From positions 1 through 64,000 of the forward strand of contig NZ_CAJVAP010000005.1 in NCBI RefSeq assembly GCF_910593785.1: a stretch of DNA of 64,000 bases, written 5' to 3'. Under the pieces are notes generated by a model. That model was not told the origin of the DNA and searched no databases. It saw only the letters and a program-made list of their open reading frames with translations. The translations under genes were made by a program, and so were the position numbers. This DNA is from Leucobacter soli (GTDB taxonomy: Bacteria; Actinomycetota; Actinomycetes; Actinomycetales; Microbacteriaceae). Below are positions 58,906 to 64,000 of this stretch, in pieces. How positions within the stretch are numbered: the stretch's first letter is position 1; each line of letters begins with the position of its first letter.

Positions 58906-60711
58906 GTGAACGACTCGTCTCCTGGCCTCCACCTGCCGGGCACGAGTGCCGCCGAGCACCTGCCCCCGGTGTATCCGGAGCGCGCGGCCCATGGCACGGC
59001 CGGCACGCTGCGGGCCTGGCAGGAAGAGGCGATCCGCCTCTACCTCGAAAAGAACCCGCGCGACTTCCTCGCCTCCGCCACGCCAGGCGCCGGCAAGACC
59101 ACGTTCGCCCTGCGGCTCGCCGCGATTCTGCGCGCGAATCGCACGGTGGAGCAGATCATCGTCGTCGCGCCGACCGAGCACCTGAAGACGCAGTGGTCGG
59201 ATGCCGCCGCACGCGCCGGGATCCGCCTGAACCCGCGCTACGCGAACGGCGACGGGATGGGCTACGGGCGGCACTTCCACGGCGTGGTCGTCACCTATGC
59301 GCAAGTGGCGATGAAGCCCGTGCAGCATCGGCTGCTCGCCGAGGGCGCGGACACGCTGGTGATCCTCGACGAGGTGCACCACGGCGGAGACGCGCTGAGC
59401 TGGGGGGAAGCGATTCGCGAGGCCTACGGCACGGCACGGCGGCGGCTCTCGCTGACCGGTACCCCTTTCCGCTCCGACGATGCGACGATCCCCTTCGTCG
59501 AGTACGCGCCGCAGTCCGACGGGACCCGGGTCTCGGCGACGGACTACGACTACGGCTACGGCAGGGCGCTCGAGGACGGGGTCGTGCGTCCCGTGGTGTT
59601 CCTCGTCTACGCGGGCGAGATGCAGTGGCAGACTTCTGCCGGCGAGACCATGCAGGCGCGCCTCGGCGAGGGCAACACCAAGGACATCACCTCGCAGGCC
59701 TGGCGCACGGCGCTCGACCCGGCAGGGCAATGGATCGCGAAGGTCCTGCATGCGGCGAACCGGCGGCTCGGCGAGGTGCGGCAGCAGATCCCGGACGCCG
59801 GCGGCCTGGTCATCGCGACGGATCATGCCGCGGCGAAGGCCTACGCCGCGCTGCTCGAGCAGATCGCCGGGGAGCAGGTCGCCCTGATCCTCTCGGACGA
59901 CGCCGGGGCGAGCGCTCGGATCGAGGAGTTCTCGGCGAGCGACTCCCGATGGATGGTGGCCGTCCGCATGGTCTCCGAGGGCGTCGACGTTCCGCGCCTC
60001 GCCGTGGGGGTGTACGCGACCAGCTCGTCCACGCCGCTGTTCTTCGCCCAGGCGATCGGACGCTTCGTGCGATCGCGGCGGCGCGGCGAGGTCGCCTCGG
60101 TGTTCATTCCCAACGTCCCGACGCTCATGCAGCTCGCCGCCGAGCTCGAGAAGGAGCGCGGCCACGTGCTCGAGGGGCCGGGCTCGGCCGAGGACATGTG
60201 GGACGCTGAGGCCGCCGAACTGGCCGCGGCCGAGCGGGAGGATCGCGCTTCCGAGGAGCTGGTGCAGGAGTTCGCCTACCAGGCGATCGCGTCGGACGCG
60301 CACTTCGACCGGGCGGTGTTCGACGGCAGCGAGTTCGGCGGGTACGCGGAGGTGGAGAGCGAGGAGGAACTCGACTTCCTCGGCCTGCCCGGCGTGCTCG
60401 AGCCGCACGAGGTGAGACGCGTGCTGCAGGTGCGGCAGGCACGGCAGGCGCGGCGGAGCGCGGAACGGCAGGGCGTCGTCGAGCATGCGCCGGAGCGCGC
60501 CGAGCCGCCGGAGGCCCTGCACCGGACGCTGGGGGAGCAGCGGAAGCTGCTGAACAGCCTGGTCGGCATGTACGCCCGGGCCTCGGGGGAGCCGCACGGC
60601 TCGATCCACGCCGAACTGCGGCGGGTCTGCGGCGGTCCGGCCGTGGCGCAGGCCAGCGTGACCCAGCTGCAGCACCGCATCGAACTGCTCCGCCGCAGGC
60701 TCAGCTCCTAG
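58906..60711 (+). CDS. SF2 DEAD/DEAH-box helicase
   Basis: A 601-residue protein starting at a GTG just after AGGAGGT. Helicase motifs: LRAWQEEAIRLYLEK, Walker A SATPGAGKTTFALRL, IIVVAPTEHLKTQW, DEAD-type LVILDEVHHGGD, SLTGTPFRSDD, VSEGVDVPRLAVGVYA and AQAIGRFVRSRRRGE. The C-terminal 160 residues are glutamate/arginine-rich coiled-coil-like. This housekeeping helicase is widespread in Actinobacteria; its substrate is unknown. The stop codon shares a base with the left end of the MITE-like element. Confidence 0.88.
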   Translation: MNDSSPGLHLPGTSAAEHLPPVYPERAAHGTAGTLRAWQEEAIRLYLEKNPRDFLASATPGAGKTTFALRLAAILRANRTVEQIIVVAPTEHLKTQWSDAAARAGIRLNPRYANGDGMGYGRHFHGVVVTYAQVAMKPVQHRLLAEGADTLVILDEVHHGGDALSWGEAIREAYGTARRRLSLTGTPFRSDDATIPFVEYAPQSDGTRVSATDYDYGYGRALEDGVVRPVVFLVYAGEMQWQTSAGETMQARLGEGNTKDITSQAWRTALDPAGQWIAKVLHAANRRLGEVRQQIPDAGGLVIATDHAAAKAYAALLEQIAGEQVALILSDDAGASARIEEFSASDSRWMVAVRMVSEGVDVPRLAVGVYATSSSTPLFFAQAIGRFVRSRRRGEVASVFIPNVPTLMQLAAELEKERGHVLEGPGSAEDMWDAEAAELAAAEREDRASEELVQEFAYQAIASDAHFDRAVFDGSEFGGYAEVESEEELDFLGLPGVLEPHEVRRVLQVRQARQARRSAERQGVVEHAPERAEPPEALHRTLGEQRKLLNSLVGMYARASGEPHGSIHAELRRVCGGPAVAQASVTQLQHRIELLRRRLSS

Positions 60712-60929
60712 GGCATGTCTGCGAAGTTCTCGCCTACTGCGCGTTGTGCCGAAGCGTTCTGCGGCGTTCTCGTCGGTCGCCGCCTGGCGCAATAGCGCCA
60801 ACGCGATCCGCGACGGGACGCGATGCGTCCAGTCCTGAGCGGCTCACGCCACATCGCCTCCCTCCTCGGCCTTGCACTGCACTCCGGCACAGCGCTGCTC
60901 GCAACGGCGAAGATTTCGCAGACACGCCC
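60711..60929. mobile_element. MITE-like element, 219 bp
   Basis: The 24 bases at the left end (starting GGGCATGTCTGCGAA) match the reverse complement of the right-end 24 bases (60906-60929, starting GGGCGTGTCTGCGAA) at 20 positions. The inside has no gene. Terminal repeats of this kind are used by actinobacterial DDE-transposase elements, so this is probably a small non-autonomous derivative. No target-site duplication is clear. Between it and the tRNA (60930-61055) I see only the tRNA promoter region. Confidence 0.65.
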
Positions 60930-61055
60930 AGACGCGGTTCGCCCGCCGGCCGAGGTCGTGCGACGCCGACACGGCATCGCTGCGTCTGATTCGTGCCCCG
61001 CCGCGATCCGTGCTAGGTTATTCTCTGTTCGCCGGAAGGAACCGGCGGGCCGTTC

Positions 61056-61141
61056 GCGCGGGTGGCGGAATTGGCAGACGCGCTAGCTTGAGGTGCTAGT
61101 GCCCGTATTAGGGCGTGGGGGTTCAAGTCCCCCCTCGCGCA
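61056..61141 (+). tRNA. tRNA-Leu (GAG)
   Basis: The 7-bp acceptor stem GCGCGGG pairs with CTCGCGC. The D-arm has GTGGCGGAATTGGCAGACGC. The anticodon arm CTAGC-TTGAGGT-GCTAG gives anticodon GAG. A long variable arm (typical of leucine) is present, and the T-arm is GGGGGTTCAAGTCCCCC. No CCA is encoded; A at 61141 is the discriminator base. Confidence 0.95.
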
Positions 61142-61149
61142 CGAACGGA

Positions 61150-61178
61150 AAGCGGTGAGATCCACGATCTCACCGCTT
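61150..61178 (+). terminator. Rho-independent-type terminator of tRNA-Leu
   Basis: A 12-bp perfect stem AAGCGGTGAGAT / ATCTCACCGCTT with a 5-base loop is followed by TCTTCGTTTC. It begins 8 bases after the tRNA. Confidence 0.8.
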
Positions 61179-61516
61179 TCTTCGTTTCTGCTTGGGCGAG
61201 GGGCACGCGAGCCCGAGAGCGCGCGAGCCCGTGGACACGCGGGCACGCGGGCAGCGGGAGCCCGCATCGCTTGCTATCCGCGTCGGCGGCCTCGGATTGG
61301 CGTGGCCGCCGCACGGAACCGTGCGAGAACATCGAGGCAGTACGAGATCGTCGAGGCGGTACGAGATCGTCTGTCGAATGGGTACAGCGCGGACGATCGC
61401 GTACCGTCTCGAGCGTGCGCGCCAGAGTGCGGTTCTCGACACCGCGCAGGTCGAGGGGACGGGGGCGAGGCAGCGGAGCCCCGCTGGAGCCCCGCCGGAG
61501 CCGCGGCGAACGCGCG
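61179..61516. other. Gene-free stretch after tRNA-Leu
   Basis: About 340 bp without a supported gene. It has GC-rich short repeats (GCACGCGGGCA-type, 61225-61250) and a near-perfect direct repeat of TACGAGATCGTC at about 61341 and 61358. Open frames on both strands here lack ribosome sites. Confidence 0.4.
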
Positions 61517-62101
61517 TCAGCGCGCGGAGGAGCCGGGCACAGTGGGAGCAGCCGGGCAGGCCGGTGCCGGATCGGCGGCGCAGTCCCGGGTACCGGACGG
61601 CCCCTCCGGAGTCGGGGTCGTCCCGGATCCGTCGCCCTGCGCTCGTGCGGTATCGAGCGAGGTGAGGATCGCGCGAGCGAGGTCCGCGAGTTGGTCGACG
61701 CCGTCGCCGGGGAGGGAGCCGAGCCCGGTGAGGATGAGTTCGCGCACAGCCTCCGCGTACAGCCCGCGCGACAGCGCATGGGTCGCGGCGCCGTCCGAGG
61801 TCAGCACGGCGTTGATAGCGCGGCCGTCGCCTTCGCAGGCCGCGCGCGAGACGAGACCGCGACGCTCGAGCGAGGTGACGACGCGCGAGATCCGGGGGAG
61901 AGAGGCGTTCGTCTTCGCGGCGAGCGCGCTCAGCCGCATGCGCGTGCGTTCGGCTTCGGAGAGGGTTTCGAGCAGCGTGTATTCGAACGCGGTGACCCCC
62001 GCTGCGCCGAGTCGTTTGTCGAGCGCCGCGGGCAGGAGCTCGAGGAGGGCGTGGAGGCGGGCGATCGCGACGCGTTCCGGGGTGGTGAGGAGGGCGTCCA
62101 T
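61517..62101 (-). CDS. MarR-family regulator
   Basis: A 194-residue protein. The winged-helix core (about 20-125) has LLETLSEAERTRMRLSALAAKTNASLPRISRVVTSLERRGLV and the wing SRAACEGDGRAINAVLTSDG. The last 40 residues are a proline/alanine-rich tail that is unusual for the family. It is divergent from the NAD-binding protein gene over a large nested palindrome and likely represses both genes. Confidence 0.87.
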   Translation of the reverse strand: MDALLTTPERVAIARLHALLELLPAALDKRLGAAGVTAFEYTLLETLSEAERTRMRLSALAAKTNASLPRISRVVTSLERRGLVSRAACEGDGRAINAVLTSDGAATHALSRGLYAEAVRELILTGLGSLPGDGVDQLADLARAILTSLDTARAQGDGSGTTPTPEGPSGTRDCAADPAPACPAAPTVPGSSAR

Positions 62102-62116
62102 GATCCAATTCTAGCA

Positions 62117-62172
62117 ATTAGTTGCAGATTCAAGTAAATGTGTGAGAGAATTTACTTGAAGGTACAACTAAT
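62117..62172. promoter_or_regulatory. Nested inverted repeats, MarR operator
   Basis: An inner perfect dyad TTCAAGTAAAT-N10-ATTTACTTGAA (62129-62160) lies inside an outer dyad ATTAGTTG...CAACTAAT (62117-62124 and 62165-62172). The stretch is AT-rich in a high-GC setting and sits between divergent marR and the rightward genes. TACTTGAA-type half-sites are usual for MarR/DUF24-like repressors. Confidence 0.72.
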
Positions 62173-62217
62173 GCCCACCGGATCCGCCGGAGGGCGAGCA
62201 CCCGAAGGAGAGCCCAC

Positions 62218-62796
62218 ATGGCGACGTTCACGATTTTCGGCACCGGCAGCATGGCGACGGCCATCGACGGAGTCCTCTCGGCCGGCGGCGCGCAGGTTGA
62301 CCACATCTCGCACGATCAGGGGGCGAACGGCACGGTGACCGGAGAGGTCGTCGTGCTCGCCGTCCCGTACCCGGCGGTCGCCGGCATCCTCGGCGCCTAC
62401 GCGGAGCAGCTTGCCGGGAAGGTCGTGGTCGACATCACCAACCCTCTGAACTTCGAGACCTTCGACGAGCTCGTGGTGGCCGCAGGGGATTCCGCGGCCG
62501 CCGAGATCCAGCGCGCGCTCCCGGACGCGCGCGTGCTGAAGGCGTTCAACACCAACTTCGCCGCGACGCTCGCCTCGGGCAAGGCGGGCGAGTCCGCGAC
62601 CACCGTCCTCGTCGCCGGTGACGACGCCGAGGCGAAGAGCCTGCTCGCATCCGCGATCGAGGCCGGCGGCATCGCGGCGGTCGATGCCGGCTCGCTGCAG
62701 CGCGCGCATGAGCTCGAAGCCATCGGCTTCCTGCAGCTCACGCTCGCCGCGGGCGAGAAGATCTCCTGGGCCGGTGGATTCTCCCTCAACAAGTAA
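62218..62796 (+). CDS. NAD(P)-binding Rossmann protein (F420-dependent-reductase-like)
   Basis: A 192-residue protein with an AAGGAGAG ribosome site. TIFGTGSMATAIDGVL is the dinucleotide-binding motif. VVLAVPYPAVAGILG and VVDITNPLNFETFDEL match the NADPH:F420 reductase-like family (YwnB/NpdG type). ARVLKAFNTNFAATL and the C-terminal AGSLQRAHELEAIGFLQLTLA follow. In MarR-controlled clusters these are general quinone or aldehyde stress reductases. It forms an operon with the VOC gene downstream (68 bp). Confidence 0.82.
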   Translation: MATFTIFGTGSMATAIDGVLSAGGAQVDHISHDQGANGTVTGEVVVLAVPYPAVAGILGAYAEQLAGKVVVDITNPLNFETFDELVVAAGDSAAAEIQRALPDARVLKAFNTNFAATLASGKAGESATTVLVAGDDAEAKSLLASAIEAGGIAAVDAGSLQRAHELEAIGFLQLTLAAGEKISWAGGFSLNK

Positions 62797-62864
62797 ACAG
62801 AAGCGGCGGGTGCGTCCTGCACCCGCCGCACCCCGGTCCCCGAACACGAAGGGTGAAGAAGTAG

Positions 62865-63794
62865 ATGAACACGGAACAGCAGACCGCCGTGCCGGATGAG
62901 CGCGTGCTCGCCGCCGAGCTCGCGATGGATGCGGTCACGCTCCGCGTGGGCGATCTCGAGACGATGAGCGACTACTACGCGAATGCGCTCGCGCTCGCAC
63001 CGATCGAGGAACGATCCGTCGGCGGCGAGGTGCGCCGCGTCCTCGGCCGGGGGACGAGGCCCCTGGTGCGGCTCGTGCACACGCCCGATTTGCCGGGCGT
63101 CGACCCCCGCGACGCCGGTCTTTTCCACACGGCGTTCCTCTTCGACGACGCAGCCTCGCTCGCGGCCACGGTCTACCGCTCCGCGAACGACGCGCGCAGC
63201 AGGTTCGCCGGTTCGAGCGACCACCTGGTGAGCGAGGCGTTCTACTTCACCGATCCGGAGGGCAACGGCATCGAGCTCTACGTCGACCGGCCGCGGGAGC
63301 AGTGGAGCTACGCGAGCGGGGAACTGCGGATGGACACGATCTTCCTCGACCCCAACGCCTATCTGACGAAGCATCTCGACGAGCAGGTGCTCGCGACGAT
63401 CGATACCCGCCCGGCGCACGTCGGCCATGTCCACCTGCAAGTCGGAGACGTCGCCACGGCCCGCGATTTCTACGTCGATGCGCTCGGGTTCGAAGCGACG
63501 GTGCAGAATTATCCCGGCGCGCTGTTCGCGTCGGCGGGCGGCTACCACCACCACGTGGCGATGAACACCTGGAACAGTCGCGGCGCCGGCCCCCGTGCCG
63601 CGCGTCTCGGGCTCGGAGACGTCGCGGTGACGCTTCCCGCGCGGGAGGACCTCGATGCACTCGCCGAGCGCCTGCGTCACCGCGGGCTGCAGTTCGCCGA
63701 TACGGGGGAGAGCGTCGTGGTGGACGATCCGTGGGGCACGCAGGTGACCTTCGCGCTGCCGGGAGGCACGGCCGAGCAGGTGCTGGACCGCTGA
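62865..63794 (+). CDS. Two-domain VOC family protein (catechol 2,3-dioxygenase/glyoxalase type)
   Basis: A 309-residue protein with two vicinal-oxygen-chelate halves. The first half has VTLRVGDLETMSDYYANAL and SEAFYFTDPEGNGIELYVDR. The second has GHVHLQVGDVATARDFYVDALGF, YHHHVAMNTW and VVVDDPWGTQVTFALP. The metal-ligand pattern (H...H...E) is kept. This layout is like CatE/MhqO ring-cleavage dioxygenases controlled by MarR-type (MhqR) repressors, so a role in quinone or catechol detoxification is likely. Confidence 0.85.
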   Translation: MNTEQQTAVPDERVLAAELAMDAVTLRVGDLETMSDYYANALALAPIEERSVGGEVRRVLGRGTRPLVRLVHTPDLPGVDPRDAGLFHTAFLFDDAASLAATVYRSANDARSRFAGSSDHLVSEAFYFTDPEGNGIELYVDRPREQWSYASGELRMDTIFLDPNAYLTKHLDEQVLATIDTRPAHVGHVHLQVGDVATARDFYVDALGFEATVQNYPGALFASAGGYHHHVAMNTWNSRGAGPRAARLGLGDVAVTLPAREDLDALAERLRHRGLQFADTGESVVVDDPWGTQVTFALPGGTAEQVLDR

Positions 63795-63833
63795 AGCCGG
63801 GGATCCGCCGCGCGACAGGAGATCCTGCTGCTG

Positions 63834-64000
63834 TCAGCTCCGCAGCGGGCGCAGGGCGGTGTCGAGTTCCAGGAGCTGGTCGAGCACCAGCCCGATCACC
63901 GAGCGCTGCTGGTCGTTCGGGACGAACTCCTCGCCCTGCACCTGCGAGGCCGGGAAGTTGATCTCGATGTTGCCCATCGTCATCACCATGTCGAGTTGCA
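63834..64000 (-). CDS. C-terminal end of an unknown gene at window edge
   Basis: Fifty-five codons up to a stop at 63834 are seen: a stretch with MVMTMGNIEINFPAS and VPNDQQRSVIGLVLDQLLE, then TALRPLRS at the end. The composition is codon-typical for the region. I do not recognise the family, and the start is outside the window. Confidence 0.55.
   Translation of the reverse strand, partial: QLDMVMTMGNIEINFPASQVQGEEFVPNDQQRSVIGLVLDQLLELDTALRPLRS

Noticed and set aside
58891-60801. A 636-codon minus-strand open frame opposite the helicase
   Set aside because: The helicase on the plus strand has all SF2 motifs. The opposite frame is histidine/arginine-rich and has no recognisable domain.
61056-61141. 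tRNA-Leu as the ICE attachment site
   Set aside because: The tRNA is intact and about 16 kb from the last mobile gene, with ordinary chromosomal genes between, and no integrase is next to it.

Overview
The window is high-GC DNA with actinobacterial gene content, most like a member of the Microbacteriaceae (a Leucobacter/Microbacterium-type genome). Support comes from the gene families present (DUF6112, DUF2637, MAB_1171c-type membrane proteins, CmtR, a VanY-like/M23 conjugation hydrolase), strong AAGGAGG ribosome sites and frequent 4-bp ATGA/GTGA overlaps. I name no species.

Bases 1 to about 45,000 are mobile and accessory DNA, apparently one integrative conjugative element (ICE) that has collected cargo. 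The transfer block is on the minus strand (16,000 down to 8,287, then 1,355 down to 1): ArdC antirestriction, PrimPol, DUF2637, two unknowns, ParB, a TcpC/VirB8-like protein, an M23 cell-wall hydrolase, two DUF6112 proteins and a TrbL-like protein broken by an IS at the left edge. A six-gene minus-strand efflux cassette (1,548-8,144: MMPL pump, histidine kinase, response regulator, DUF2871, DHA2 MFS pump, DUF3817) lies between the two DUF6112 genes. At 16.1 kb, four copies of a 16-bp palindrome sit between divergent promoters, and an XRE repressor/ImmA protease pair reads to the right, as in ICEBs1-type control. Two more genes are coupled to it (MAB_1171c-type membrane protein, alpha/beta hydrolase).

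From 19.5 to 32 kb is a restriction/defence block: HTH protein, two complementary adenine-methylase-like proteins, a GIY-YIG-like/SF2 helicase and a DUF262 gene. The DUF262 gene is split in two by a roughly 6-kb mercury/cadmium island (merR, merA, cadD, lspA, cadA, cmtR). An orphan cytosine methylase and the ICE MobF relaxase follow. From 36.0 to 40.7 kb is a complete type II CBASS operon (TIR-SAVED effector, JAB, E1, E2, CD-NTase). It is transcribed away from a second HTH/ImmA-type pair that looks like the CapH/CapP regulators, followed by a DprA homologue.

A scar at 44.3-45.2 kb (fragments of an MFS and a TetR gene) marks the change to DNA that looks chromosomal. This part holds an MFS/TetR pair with tandem operators, a DapA-family operon with a truncated member, a two-component system with a 15-codon peptide gene just before the kinase, metabolic and housekeeping genes (pdxY, SDR, DUF2252, gluQRS, GH3 lipoprotein, GerW-like, SGNH hydrolase, SF2 helicase), a 219-bp MITE-like element, tRNA-Leu(GAG), and a MarR-controlled NAD-binding/VOC pair. 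No integrase, VirB4, VirD4 or attachment site is visible, so the ICE ends are not defined here.
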